Assembly (NCBI GenBank): GCA_001566295.1
Contig: KQ964246.1
Location: forward strand, 2,294,001 to 2,358,000
Direction: 5' to 3'
From: Microdochium bolleyi
Lineage: Eukaryota > Ascomycota > Sordariomycetes > Xylariales > Microdochiaceae
Length of the DNA stretch: 64,000 bases
Positions 22,147-34,420 of this stretch are shown here, piece by piece. Below the pieces are notes generated by a model. It was given only the letters and a program-made list of their open reading frames with translations. It made no database searches and was not told the DNA's origin. Position 1 is the stretch's first letter; each line of letters opens with the position of its first letter. The translations under genes and the position numbers were made by a program.

Positions 22147-23217
22147 ATGCCGAGCAGAGACTCAAACAACCTGCGGGCGTCGGTGCCGCCATGGGTCGAA
22201 CTCTACGACCCCCGCGTGCACGGGGAAGACGATGCACTGCTCTCAACGACACCACTAGCGCCGAGCGCGCCCCCGCCCACTGTCCGCACCGAGTCCGGCA
22301 AGCGCACAAATCACTTGAAGCGTAGGGTGTCCAAGGATGGCTATGTGGATTGGGTCGACGAGAAGTACGATCACGTGTCGAAACTGCCAGTGTTCATGCG
22401 CAAAAGAGCCGACAAGCCCGGTCGGCGCTGGGATCACTTGCGCACAGCAGATCCCGTCATCATGGGCCTGGGCTACCGAGACCCCCACGAAGACCCCTAC
22501 GCCCGTTGGCGCGACTTTGTCCACTCGTCCTCCTACGGCCGTGACCAGGCCGAGGTTTCACAGATCGTACCTTACGAAGAACTCCAGGCACAGATGCCAG
22601 GACTGGACCAGCCCGTCAAAGCGCCGTACCACCACCTCGACCCGAAAGCCGCCAAGCAGTCAAGGAAGAAGACCATGATAGCCAAGTTCCGCGACTTCGC
22701 CCTGCGCCACCCCATGGCCCCCCTCACATTCCGCTTGATCGTTCTCGTCACCACGATATCTGCTCTCGTGGTAGCAGTCCAGATCTTCAAGCGATGGCAC
22801 GATCCCAACATCACCACGCGAAATGCTGCCGAGACTTCTCAGGCGGTGGTCGCCATTATCATCGACGCCACCGCCATCCCATACATCCTGTACATGGTCT
22901 ACGACGAATACACGGGGAAGCCGCTGGGCCTGCGCAGGGCGGCCCAAAAAGTCGGACTCGCGATGCTAGACGTGCTCTTTATCGTCTTCAAGGCCGCGAG
23001 TAGTGCTCTGGCTTTTGAAGCGTTGATCTACCACTCTGCTGACGTGAATGACATGGGCGAGCCCGTGGGAGACGCGGAGACGGCCAATATACGCCTAGCC
23101 AGAGCTCTCGCGGCTCTTGTTACGGTCGGACTGATCTCCTGGATCCTCAACTTCACTATCAGCGTTTTCCGGATTGCTGAGCAGCTCGGCGGCATTAATG
23201 ACGCCCAGGTCCAATAA
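22147..23217 (+). CDS. Four-TM membrane protein, possible phospholipase D regulator SRF1 homologue
   Basis: Intronless, 356 residues. The N-terminal half is cytosolic and conserved-looking, with PPWVELYDPRVHG near the start, DGYVDWVDEKYDHVSKLPVF and RRWDHLRTADPVIMGLGY. The C-terminal half has four hydrophobic helices: about residues 195-217 (LTFRLIVLVTTISALVVAVQ), 238-260 (VVAIIIDATAIPYILYMV), 275-300 (AMLDVLFIVFKAASSALAF) and 322-345 (ALVTVGLISWILNFTISVF). The order of a YD/WxDEKYDH block followed by C-terminal helices resembles fungal proteins annotated as regulator of phospholipase D SRF1, which in yeast acts on the PLD Spo14. I hold that name at moderate confidence; the open frame itself is solid. 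Confidence 0.72.
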   Translation: MPSRDSNNLRASVPPWVELYDPRVHGEDDALLSTTPLAPSAPPPTVRTESGKRTNHLKRRVSKDGYVDWVDEKYDHVSKLPVFMRKRADKPGRRWDHLRTADPVIMGLGYRDPHEDPYARWRDFVHSSSYGRDQAEVSQIVPYEELQAQMPGLDQPVKAPYHHLDPKAAKQSRKKTMIAKFRDFALRHPMAPLTFRLIVLVTTISALVVAVQIFKRWHDPNITTRNAAETSQAVVAIIIDATAIPYILYMVYDEYTGKPLGLRRAAQKVGLAMLDVLFIVFKAASSALAFEALIYHSADVNDMGEPVGDAETANIRLARALAALVTVGLISWILNFTISVFRIAEQLGGINDAQVQ

Positions 23218-24170
23218 CACAACGCCCGTTATCGGCGAGCTTGGCATGGAGGAGAGGGAAAAGGAATGAGGGCGAACAGGGAACAACATCGTGATCCTGT
23301 GTGGCGGATCTGGAATTTTGGGTCATGGTGATATCATTTTTGCGAGGCGTTAGGGAGCCATGATTTGTCCACAGGGCATGAGCGGCAACGGTGCTCAGAC
23401 GCTATCAAGTTGAACGAGTATGCTTACGATGCTCAGTCGTGCCCTATGATAGTCAGATACACGTGAATCACATTAGTCTATTCGATCTTCCAGGCACATG
23501 GCCGTCACCATATTTGCAGACTACAGACGTGACTGTATGGATGTGAAGAAGGTTCTCACACATTTGCGGGAAGAAAACAAGGAGTATCATTGTCCCGTGC
23601 AAGGATAGGAACATGTCAGTTTTGAAAGTGTTGTTACAGGAAGACGGCGCTGGCCCCACATTTCAGCCTCAGGCTGGAAGCGGCAGCCTTACAGCAGGCA
23701 CAGTCGGCCTGGTGTGACTGCCCAGCGGCGGAGCAGTCTGGTCACCTTTGACCCTGCTTGCCTGCCTGTCTGCCTGCTGCTTCGTCAACCTTCTTCCCCA
23801 CGCTGTTCCTGCCTAGGCGCATGCACCACCACTGCATTTCATCTTCGCCGTATCCTCCATCCGTTTCCGCCTTTTGCCACGACTAGCGACGTCCTTGCTC
23901 TTCGGCGCACATCTCGCCTCCTCCCCACCACATAGTGTATCCTCAGCGACGCTCTCTCCTCCACCGCCCGGACACGACAGGCGATCCCGATCCCGCCGAG
24001 TGCCTCCCGCACACGATCTCCCCACCCAAGCCTGTCATCACGACCCCAGGTCTGGGCTAGGGATCCCTCACATCACGCAGCAGTCCACCCTCGCAGCGGC
24101 CTCTCGTCTCTTCGCAGACATCCTTCTTCGTCCACCATCGACTGTACAGCCGACTCACATCGCCGTCACC
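23218..24170. other. Intergenic region upstream of cullin-1
   Basis: About 950 bp. The second half (about 23750-24170) is strongly pyrimidine-rich with TGCC-type short repeats near 23757 and is the likely promoter and leader of the cullin gene. A chance open frame there runs into the cullin start in the same frame; the first good Met for the protein is at 24171. Confidence 0.5.
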
Positions 24171-26838
24171 ATGAGTTCGGTGGCCACCCGGCCTCCGGTG
24201 CAGATGCCTCCGGCGCCCAACCGCGAAGACATCGACGCAACGTCAGTCTCGCGCCCCTCACTCGACAAACACGATCCCATGGACCAGGGCTAACGGTTAC
24301 TTACATAGATGGCGATATCTGGAAGCAGGCATTTCAAAGATCATGATCAACCTGCAGGATGGCATGGATCTTGAGACTGTAGGTCCTTCTAAGCTCCCCT
24401 CCGGTCAATCCTTCAGGCGAACCGTGGTGACTAACGTGGATATTGTGCTAGTATATGGGTGTCTACACGTATGTCCAGTGCCGTCCGACACGGCCTCGTC
24501 GCCAGTATACTAATTATGCATATCAGCGCCGTCCACAACTTCTGCACATCTCAAAAGGCCGTGGGCCTCCATCCCGGAAGTAACGCCCAGCATCATCGTG
24601 GAGGTAAGATGAGAGCAGCCACCACTCTTTACAATTTCCTTGCCCGTCTTCCTCACGTGCATCGAGGCAACCAGCTAACCTTAAATGTAGCGCACCTTCT
24701 TGGCGAGGATCTCTACAAGAAGCTCAAGGAGTACTTGAACAACCACCTCGCAGAGCTCAACGAGCAGTCCAAAGCCTACACCGACGAAGCCCTCCTCACC
24801 TTCTACATTCGGGAATGGGACCGATACACGACGGCGGCCAAGTACATACATCATCTGTTCCGATACCTCAACCGGCATTGGGTGAAGCGCGAGATGGACG
24901 AAGGAAAGAAGTCAACATATGATGTCTATACCCTGCACCTCTTCCAGTGGAGAAGCGAGCTGTTCAGCACAATCAGCGAGAAGGTCATGTCGGCCGTCCT
25001 GAAGCTGGTCGAGAAGCAGAGAAATGGCGAGACTATTGAGCACGGCCAGATCAAGCAGGTCGTGGACTCATTTGTCTCCTTGGGTCTGGACGAGCACGAT
25101 TCAAGCAAGACAACCCTCGACGTCTACCGTCTTCACTTCGAGAAGCCCTTCCTGGAGGCTACCGAGCGCTTTTACACGGCCGAGTCGAAACAGTTCGTCG
25201 CGGAGAATAGCGTGGTGGAATACATGAAGAAGGCCGTGGCCAGGCTGAACGAGGAAGAAGAGCGCGTCAAGATGTACCTTCACCAGGACATAGCGCTTCC
25301 GTTGAAGAAGACCTGCAATAAGGCTCTGATTGCGGACCACTCAGCCATCCTTAGGGAGGAGTTCCAAGTCTTGCTTGAGAACCACCGGGAGGAAGACATG
25401 GCCAGGATGTACAGTCTTTTGTCACGAATCCCCGAAGGTCTCGACCCCCTGCGGCAAAAATTCGAGACCCAGGTCCGTAATGCAGGTCTTGCTGCTGTTG
25501 CCAAGGTCGCGTCCGACGCCGAGAAGCTTGAACCCAAAGTATACGTCGAAGCACTTCTCGAGACGCATACGCTGTACCAAGGCCTTGTCAAGCGTGCTTT
25601 CAATGACGAGCCTGAGTTCACGCGCTCCTTGGACAACGCCTGCCGAGAATTCGTGAATAGAAACGACATCTGCAAGGCCGGATCCAACAAATCGCCCGAG
25701 CTTCTGGCCAAGTACACCGATGTTCTGCTTCGCAAGAGTGGAACCGGTGTAGAAGAAGCCGAACTCGACGCAACCTTGACGCAGATCATGACGGTCTTCA
25801 AGTATATTGAGGACAAGGACGTATTCCAGAAGTTTTACTCGAGGATGCTGGCCCGCCGCTTGGTGCACAGCAATTCTTCCTCTGATGACGCTGAGACCAG
25901 CATGATCAGCAAGCTGAAGGAGGCATGCGGCTTTGAGTACACAAACAAGCTGCAGCGCATGTTCCAAGATATGCAGACTTCGAAAGACCTCAATAACGGT
26001 TTCCGCGAGCACTGCAAGGGGCTGGACAGCGACAAGAAACAGTCTCTCGACTCCACATATTCGATTCTGGGCACCAGCTTCTGGCCCCTGACGGCGCCAA
26101 ACACAACCTTCAACCCCCCTCCCGAAGTTCAAGCTGATCTTGACAGATTCACCTTGTTCTACAAGAACAAGCATGAGGGTCGCAAGTTGACGTGGTTGTG
26201 GCAGCTCTGCAAGGGTGAGGTGAAGACGAGCTACTGCAAGAACCAAAAGACGCCATACATGTTCCAAGTCAGTGTCTACCAGATGGCCGTACTGTTGTTA
26301 TTCAACAACAATGACGTCCAGACGTACGAGGATATTTCTTCTGCCACACAATTATCGACCGAGGTGCTCGACCCACAAATTGGTATCTTGCTCAAGGCGA
26401 AGGTCTTGACCATGAAGCCGGATGGTGACAAGCCTGGGCCTGGGAAGACATTCCACCTCAACTACGACTTCAAGAGCAAGAAGATCCGCGTCAATCTCAA
26501 TGTCGCAACGAAGTCGGAACAGAAGCAGGAAGAAGTCGACACCAACAAAACCATCGAGGAGGACAGACAACTGGTATTGCAGGTATGTTGTCGCTTGTTT
26601 TGAGGTTTTGAAGGCGCTTGCCGGAACCAATAGCTAACTTTTGACACAGTCTGCCATTGTCCGCATCATGAAGGCGAGAAAGAAGATGAAGCACTCCCAG
26701 CTTGTCAGCGAGACCATCAACCAGATCAAGTCACGCTTCGTGCCCAAAGTCAGCGATATCAAGAAATGTATCGAGATCCTGCTGGACAAGGAGTATCTTG
26801 AACGCTTGGAGGACGACGAGCTTGGCTACCTTGCTTAA
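24171..26838 (+). CDS. CUL1: Cullin-1, scaffold of SCF ubiquitin ligases
   Basis: Scaffold joining Skp1/F-box modules to the Rbx1 RING protein. Exons: 24171-24241, 24309-24378, 24452-24468, 24527-24603, 24691-26582, 26650-26838; total 771 residues, the normal cullin-1 length. Exon 3 is only 17 nt and encodes YMGVYT across its edges. The N-terminus reads WRYLEAGISKIMINLQDG and TAVHNFCTSQK, matching the Skp1-binding repeat. The cullin homology region follows (CRWDC is not expected here; instead FEYTNKLQRMFQDMQTSKDL is seen). The C-terminal winged-helix/neddylation motif VRIMKARKKMKH gives Lys717 as the predicted Nedd8 site. The conserved end is YLERLEDDELGYLA. The intron between 26583 and 26649 separates the neddylation exon. 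It is convergent with BRO1. Confidence 0.96.
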
Positions 26839-27337
26839 ACCAATGGGCTTGTGCCCGAAGACCTACACATGAATCAAGAAGTCTTTGCGATGACGTGTTT
26901 CGTGCGCATTATTAGTCGTTCAGCATGAGCCGGCCGTTCCTGGTTTTTGGGGGCCCTGCGGAAGCGGAGGGATATGTCCCCCTGACGATCACATGGATGC
27001 TTCCTAGATGAATACATGAGAATGACCTACGTTGCAGAGCGCAAAGTAAACAGACTTTGAAGAGGACATCAAGTTGCCTTGGCACTTCTCATGACACAGT
27101 TGTAGTGAAGCGACTGCTTTGCAGTATGCGTATGAGAATATGACAAACATGAGCACTACCTGGAAACCACGAGTGAACAACTTGAAAATGTAGTGGTGCG
27201 TGGAATATGCATGCATTTGTCTATATACTGGTGAAGGTGTTGTGAATGCGGTCGATCTCTGGATACAACCGCTCAGTACACGCACACGATATCGGCAGTG
27301 TCAGCGTGTCCAGTGTCAGCGAGAAGGGACCAGATTC
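26839..27337. other. Convergent 3' intergenic region
   Basis: 499 bp between the stop codons of cullin-1 and BRO1. It holds two 3' UTRs and no recognisable gene. Confidence 0.55.
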
Positions 27338-30300
27338 CTACTTCCAAGCGCTGAGCCCAGCCCAGGGATCTTGCTGGCCTTGCTGGTGCTGCTGGTGTTG
27401 TTGGTGCTGCTGCCCATAAGAGTTCCGCTGCTGGTCCTGCTGGGTGTAGTGGAAGGTCTGCTGGGGTCCTAGCGGGGGTGGGCCAGGTGGAGGAGGGGGC
27501 GGTACGAAGTTGCTCGGCATGTTGTAGCTTTGCTGCGGGTGTTGCTGCGGCTGCTGTTGATGATGTTGCTGTTGCTGCATCTGTTGCTGTGGCTGCTGGG
27601 GGTTGCCGTACGTGCTGTATTGATGCTGGCCGAAGGATGTCTGCGTGGGCGGCGGCGATGCAGGCCCAATGCCGAAGCTCGTCTGGGTCGGTGGCGGCGA
27701 CGTGGGGCCAGGATTGCGTCCCCAGCTACCTGGGTTGTACGTAGCTTGTTGTCCAAACGACGTCTGCATGGCAGATGGGGTGTACGGCTGTTGAGGAGCA
27801 GGTGAAAAACCGGACTGCGGTGGCGGGCTGGAGAAGCTCGGGTATGCTGCTTGGTTGGGCGGCGGCGACCTGGGAAGTTGATATTGGCCTCCAAAGTTGG
27901 TCTGAGGATAGCTTGGATTGTTGTTTGGGCTGCTGAAGTTGAGCGGTGCTGGAGTAGGCCGGTTAGAGGCTGGCTTAGGGCCGGGCGATGTGTTTGGTTC
28001 TATCGACATCCGGTCCATCAGCCCCCGCAACCGCTCCCTCTCAAGTTCGGCTTGGGAAGTCTTGTTCGCTGATTGCTCTTGCTCGATCTGGCTCAGGAGA
28101 GTGGCACCCTCCGATCTCCTGTTGTTGACAAAGGTTTCGACATTCTTTTCGAGGCTGTCGACAGTCTCCTTCATTTCACTGTACCATCTCTTGGCTCCTT
28201 GCAACCCAGCCTCAAGGTCCAGGAACTCCTGGTAAGCTCGCTTGTACCTATTGACCACAGAACCCCTTTGGCGTTGTATCGACTCGTACTTCGTCTGCTC
28301 CGACCTGACGCGCTTGTCTTGGAGGAGGGAATTGAATGACATGTTGAGTTCTTTCATCAGAGATGACTGCTTATGGTTGGCCTGCAGCAGCCGTTGCTGA
28401 TGCGGTCGGAACTTCTCGAGCTCCTGCTGGAAAAGCTGTGTCTCGAAATTGGAGATGGACTTCTTGTTCAGAATTAGAATCTGAGAAATGTCGTCGTTGT
28501 GTACCTATAAAAAGTCGTGTAAGCACGTAGTAATCAAGTAAATGCGGTGCGCATTCACTAACCTTCTCCTTGAGATCCTTGAGTACTTGGTTCCGCTCCC
28601 GCTTCACCAAGTTCAGTTTCTTCAGAATGTCCTCAACTCTGTTGATCTGCTCTGCAACGCTCATGCTGTCGTCCTCAAAGTCTGTGTCAAGTAAATTGGG
28701 CTCCACGCCCGTAGGGCTGGTTGTGGTGCTACTCTTTCCACGGACTCTCTGGATTGCTCTCTGGAAAAACTCATCAACGCGGTCTTGTTGTGCAGCATGG
28801 CGCATTTCCTCGATATCCGCCTCGTTCTGACGGAACTTGGCGTATAACTGGCCATCGCTCCTGGAAGCTTCGTCGAGGGCCTCACGGTAATTCCGAACGT
28901 TGCCCCTGAGCGTGGTGGTGAGTCGAGAGCTGGGTTGCTGTGTCCACTCGCTCTCGTATTTCGACCTCATCTTCTCGCAGACGCTCTCCTCCATGTCGAG
29001 CTGTTTCGAGCACCGGTCAAGCGTGCCAACGATAGAGTCGCGATCTATCCTTAAAGTGTCTAGTATCGAGACAGGATTCTCGTGTCCCGCAACGTCATCG
29101 CACCAAGTTCTGAAGTCTTCGTCCGGCAGGATGTCCTGGTCGACACCACCCTTAAGCACCTGCAAGGCTCCGGGTAATCGGAGATAGTCGAGGCTAGCAG
29201 CCATCTCGCCGTTGGCCAGGTCGACTCTCTCCGTCTCGGCTCGCACAAGTTTCGCCTTCTCTTCGTCGTAGAGACTGGCTGACTCGGTGACAGCCATGGG
29301 CACAATCTTCGCGAATAGATCTGGCCCAGTGATCCGCTGAATATCCTGGCCGGCATATAACTCGCTGACGGGGATGGGCTTTGCCGCCGGCAGCTTCGGG
29401 ATCGGAGGTAAGCTGGCTTCAGCTGGAACCGTCTGGTGGTAAATGTAGTCATTATCCTTGAGGAGACTTTGGAGTTTCTCCTGGATAGTTGTGAGGTTTC
29501 TTTTGGTGATCTCTGCCAGTGCTGGCCCTGTTTCCGCGGTCATGTTGGTGCTTGGAGCCATCGAGCTTGGGAAGTTCCCAGCGATCTTGCTTGCCTCCTT
29601 CGCTTGAACCTCTGCCGCAGTAAGACGAGCGATTGCCACGCCGTATGAGTTCGCGTCTTCGTCCGCGAGGGCCTGGTAGTACTGCGAGTTTGAGCTCATC
29701 AAGTTGTATTTGATCTGCGTCGAACTGTCAGTTACCTCCCTAGCTCTGCCGTATGGTGGACGACAACAATGACAAAGCCACGCATCGGACATACCTGAAC
29801 GAAAAGAAGCCACACCTTCTCGAAGATGGCCTTGTTGACATTTTCTTGTGTACCCTCCACGGCTTGCTGATAGAGGTCCGCCGCTTGGCTCGACAGCTTC
29901 GCTAGGAGCCCGTTTTTCTTCTGGTCCGCCACCTGCTTTTCCAGGAAGACCTCCTGCGCTTGTGCCAGCATGATCTGAATGAGGGTCTTGACGGTCTCTC
30001 GGCTAAGGTCGGATGACGGAGCGTGCAGGAAATTCTCGTTTATGTAGGTAAACATGCCAGCGGAGGCTTGAAATGAGTGGTATGCGGTTTTGAGCCCGGA
30101 CTCTTCGGAGCGTGTCTGTAACGCGGCGTGGCAGGACAACACGGCGCAGATATTGAAAATGATGGACGCCTTCTCAAATGCTAGAGAATACTGTGCGGTG
30201 GCCTTGTGTGTGAATGCATCGAACCTGAAGGTAGAGCCTGTCAGCATGTGTGGGCTCGTTTCAGACGTGCTGTGATCAAGACACGTACCAGGTGAATGAG

Positions 30301-30566
30301 ATCTTGATGTGCTGTTCGTCGACAGGGAAGCGGAGATCGAGGAGCTCGAGCTGTCCATAGTATCTGTAGAGAAGATCGCGGCCAGCTGTGCTGTCCTTGC
30401 CGGCACCGCGCATGTCCTGGCGCAGGCGATTGAGGGTGGCGCATTCTTCGGCATAGCGCTCAGGGTCGTCGCCGTATGTGTTGCGAATGTAGGCCTTGAG
30501 GGGTGCTATCCAGTCGATCTCGTTTGTGGCCTTGAGAGGCACCGAGATCATCGGCGTCTGCGGCAT
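27338..30566 (-). CDS. BRO1: BRO1/ALIX-type vacuolar protein-sorting protein
   Basis: ESCRT-associated protein of multivesicular-body sorting; yeast Bro1 recruits the deubiquitinase Doa4 to Snf7 and stabilises ESCRT-III. Fungal PalA/Rim20 is a paralogue. Exons on the minus strand: 30566-30289, 30224-29795, 29714-28563, 28504-27338; 1,008 residues. The BRO1 domain starts MPQTPMISVPLKATNEIDW, includes the LLYRYYGQLELLDLRFP region and LAFEKASIIFNICAVLSCHA, and extends to about residue 390. A long coiled V-domain follows. The C-terminal ~230 residues are Pro/Gln-rich with repeated PPPTQTSFG units. Rim20/PalA is the main alternative, but the length and Pro-Gln tail favour Bro1. The gene is convergent with cullin-1. 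Confidence 0.92.
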
Positions 30567-32553
30567 GGCGGCAGCCGGCGCACGATGCGCGAGTTGGTGT
30601 CGGGCAGCGAGCGGGGATTGAGGCTGTCACGATGTGGGTGGCGGGTGACGAAGGGAGCACACCCGGGTGGGGGTTCGCCGAATGCTGGTGACGTCCGTGC
30701 CGGTTCGAGGGCGGCCACGCGATCCGTTAAGAGGTGCCGGTGGAGTAGGAGCGTTGCGGACTGTCCGTGGTTGCAGCTCTGACGAAAGAGCAGGGCAGCG
30801 ACCGGAGGGCACGATATGTCGAGATGCGGCAATGTTGGCGGTTGAGCACTGGCAGTGCCTGGGCGGCAAGTTGGAGAAGGGTCGAGCCTCGAGTGTGGTG
30901 GGCCTTGACGCCCAGAAGCTTGGAGGGGTGAGCTTCGACGAGAGAGTGTGGGGCAGCAGGGCAGGCAGTGATGTTTCGTGCTGCAGTTGCGCCTTACAAG
31001 ACCTGATGCTGACCTGTGGGATGCTCGCGGCAGTGTCCCTCCGACACGCTGGCACTTGCGAGTCTGTCGTCCTTTGCGTCCGTGCATTCCTGCTTCTCCC
31101 GCAATTCTTCAGCACGCATGACAGCAGATTCCGAAGGACGCTGCTCTGGTCCACCAACCCCCTTGGCGCCATCAACCCCAGCTCCTGTCTCTTTCTGCAA
31201 CGACACTCGCCTGCACCTGGCGGTGTGACATCTTCGGCTGACTCGAAGTTGGCTCAGAAAGACCCAGGCCCCGGCGCCTGCCAGCTCCATCACGGACCCC
31301 GGATCGTGCTGGCAACCTTGGAAGCAGCCCGGCGATACAAACAATGCACATGCGGGATGGCCCGCTCCGTCCAGGCCGAGCTCCTCGCCTCTGCAGAGTC
31401 TCTGGTCCCTCAGCACACCACAAGTCAGAGGATGCATTGATTCAGTTCAGCAACCGTCCACAGGACACGCGCCGCGATCTTCACGGCGCAATCTCTGCTC
31501 TCCCGCCTCTTAAAGTCGCAGACCAACAGCGAGCCACCACCAACGACGGCGCTTCCCTCACGACTAGAGGCGGCTGGCAGGCCGTGGAGAGCCTGGCCAG
31601 CACAGTCCTGAGCCGTCATGGCACGCACCCCGACGTGTCCGTCCTCGAGGCCATTGGTTCTGGCGGACCACCCCGAGCTCTCCAGGGCTCTCTGTCCTCC
31701 CAGATAGCGACTCTAGCGAAACGACACCCCGGCAAGCATGTGATGGGTCAGCAAGGGGAATGCCCCTCTCCCGTACGTCATTGGCCGCTGCTCGACCCCC
31801 GGTCGGCGCCCGGCGCTTTTCCACCCCGCTGTTCCCGCCAGGAGCTGGCCCCACCCCGACGCCGGCGGCTAGCTAGCTCACAGCTGCGACGCCCGCACAG
31901 CCATGTGCTCTCTGTCCGTGCCGTGCCTCGCGGCATGCAAGAATGCTCACATCACATATAGTACATGCACGCGCGCTGCTGGCTGTGATGTCTGGCAGGC
32001 GGCTCGACCATCACCGCCCCCTCCCACCCCCCACGCTGCAGCGGCAGTCGAGGACCCCAGAGACCCGTTCTGCGGCCGTGCCAAACCTCAATGCCTATTC
32101 TTACCTCCAACGTCTGCTCGCTGTGCAGCAACGCCAAGACTGTACGGGAGAGCCGACAGGTCTCCATCAGAAACGATACTATTCAGAGGGCGCCTGCATT
32201 GGCTCACACCTTCACCTGCGCGGTGTGCATGCTCTTGCAGCAAGACACGTTGTGCTTTTTGAATACTTGGTATAGTATACATGAATGGGCTAGGACTAGG
32301 GACATTCCGACAAGAACCAGAACGTTCGGACGCGAACCATCTGGTACAATCCACCTTCGCTTGTGGCATCCTCCCATCTCGTCTAAAAGGGGTGATTCTC
32401 TAAAAGTCTCCGTCGACATCTGGGTTTTGTACAAACTCGCCTGCTCAGATCGCAGGCCTCGCCGCTTGCCGCTTAATATATGGTACAATAGTGAGCTTCC
32501 CGTGTTTGAGCAGCAGTGGGCAGCAATGTTACCCAGCGCTCATCAGATATCAA
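30567..32553. other. Gene-free region upstream of BRO1
   Basis: About 2 kb between two minus-strand genes, covering the BRO1 promoter and leader and the MDJ1 3' UTR. Several overlapping frames of 150-260 codons exist on both strands (for example 30667-31440), but they are Ser/Pro/Arg-rich with no domains and mirror each other, so I consider them chance. Confidence 0.5.
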
Positions 32554-34420
32554 TTAGCCGGATCCCGAGCCGGCCTGCTTCTTGCCATTGTCGCCACTTT
32601 TGTCGTTCTTGTCCTGTGTTGACGAACTGGGCTTTCCCTGGCCGGATGGTGTTTCTGACCCGTCCTGGTTGTGCCTGTGGGCCGGGTGGTTCGTCAGGTT
32701 GTGCCACATGGACTTGAGGAAGCCCTCGTTTTCGTGAGAGGCCGGGTCGTTGTCCGGGGATGCTTGCGTGCCGGAGCTGCAATCGCCAAGGATCGTTAGC
32801 CACCCATAGTCGTTTCGCATAGAGCGGGTGTCTTCCAAGCACAACTCACCCATTCATGTTGACATTCATGATCCGCTTGGCCGTCTTGTCGCCCATCTCG
32901 TCGGCCAGCATCTCGACAATCGTCCGCTGATTGGCCGACAGGTACTTTGGCATGGCGACCCGGAACTCGACCTTGAGGTCGCCCGTCGCGCCGCGCCGCG
33001 AGCCGATCTTCTTCATGCCCATCCCCACGAGGGTCATCTTGTCACCCGTGTTGGTCCCCGTGCCGACCTTGACCTTGACCTCGCCGTCAAGCGTCGGGAT
33101 CGTCGCCTCACCGCCCAGCAGCGCCGTCGTGAGCGGGATGCTCGCGGTGTGCAGAATGTCCGACCCGGCGCGCTTGAACTTGGGATCCGTCGCGACCTTG
33201 ACAAATATGTACAGGTCACCCCGCGCCGCGCGAACGTCCGGGCTTGCGCTCTGGCCCGTCTTGGGCGCGTCACCCTCCCCGTCGAGCCGCAGCCTCATCC
33301 CGTCCTCGATGCCCGCGGGGATGTCGATGTTGATCGTCTTGCGCTCCCGCACCACGCCGTCGCCCGCGCACGTCTTGCACTCAGACCCCCGGGGCGCCGC
33401 CTGCCCTGTTCCGCGGCACGCGCTGCACGTCGACGCCGCCTGGAAACCGCCCGTCATGAAGTGCACCTGCGCGCCAGACCCCCCGCACTGCTTGCATTCG
33501 GAGCGCTTCGTGCCGGGCTTCAGACCGCTGCCCGTGCAGGTCCCGCACTGCACGAGCGGGTAGATATTGATGGCCTTGCTCGTGCCCTTGGCGGCCTCCA
33601 TGAAGGAAATGCTCGTCTGCACGTCAATGTTGTCGCCTACCAGGATCTCCTGCTCGAACGGGTTCCGGCCTGCCCGGCCCCCGGCACCTCCCCCAAATGG
33701 TCCGCCGCGCCCGCCGGTGAAAGCCGAGAATATGTCGTCAAAGTTGAAGTTGGCTCCGAAGCCCCCTTGGCCGCCAAACCCACCAGCTTGCCCGCCTCCG
33801 AACCCTCCGAACGGGTGGCCCCCGCCAGCGAACGGATTGCCTCCACCGGGAGCCGGTCCACCGGTAGCATCGAACGCCGCGCTGCCGAACTGGTCGAACT
33901 GCTCGCGCTTCTTGGGGTCGGACAGGATCTCGTAGGCCGACTGGGCCTCGCCGAATTTGTCCTTTGCGGACGGGTCCTTGTTGGTGTCCGGGTGGTACTT
34001 CTTCGCCAGGCCGTAGTAAGCTTTCTTGATCTCGGCTGCCGACGCCGTCTTGCTCACGCCGAGAGCTTTGTAGGGATCCTTGACGGCATGTGACGGCGCT
34101 GTCGCATGAAATGTGTGCTAGAGTAAGGGCCGAGGGGCGTCAGTCTTTACATGTCGGAAAGGTAGTCGTGATATACAGAGACTCTAGGGGAGGGAATCCT
34201 GGAACGGGGTTTGACTCACCCTTGGTTGCAGATTCGCACGTTGCGCGGAGGTGATGGGTTGCGGCACAGGTCGTCTGGAGATGGTCGAAATCGAGGCCAG
34301 CGGCTGGGCTGCCGCACGTTTGCTTAGGTGATTCCGCAGCCGCTGCCTACGGTAAATGTGGGCAGGGGACAGCACGCGTGTAGGCAGCGCAGCTTTCGTG
34401 AGGGTTGTCGTCGAGTTCAT
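32554..34420 (-). CDS. MDJ1: Mitochondrial DnaJ/Hsp40 co-chaperone MDJ1
   Basis: Type I J-protein that stimulates matrix Hsp70. Exons on the minus strand: 34420-34220, 34117-32850, 32776-32554; 563 residues. Exon 1 is a Ser/Thr/Arg-rich presequence, fitting mitochondrial import. The J domain begins DPYKALGVSK at about residue 81, with HPD at 109-111. A long Gly/Phe-rich linker follows. Four zinc-finger repeats are present (CGTCTGSG, CKQCGGSG, CSACRGTG, CKTCAGDG), then two beta-sandwich domains ending at MPKYLSANQRTIVEML. The last small exon adds a hydrophilic Ser/Asn/Lys tail. The large frame on the opposite strand at 32828-34093 is a shadow. Confidence 0.95.

Noticed and set aside
32828..34093. 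421-codon open frame on the plus strand
   Set aside because: Opposite MDJ1 exon 2, which has J-domain and zinc-finger motifs; the plus-strand product is Arg/Leu/Ala-rich and meaningless.
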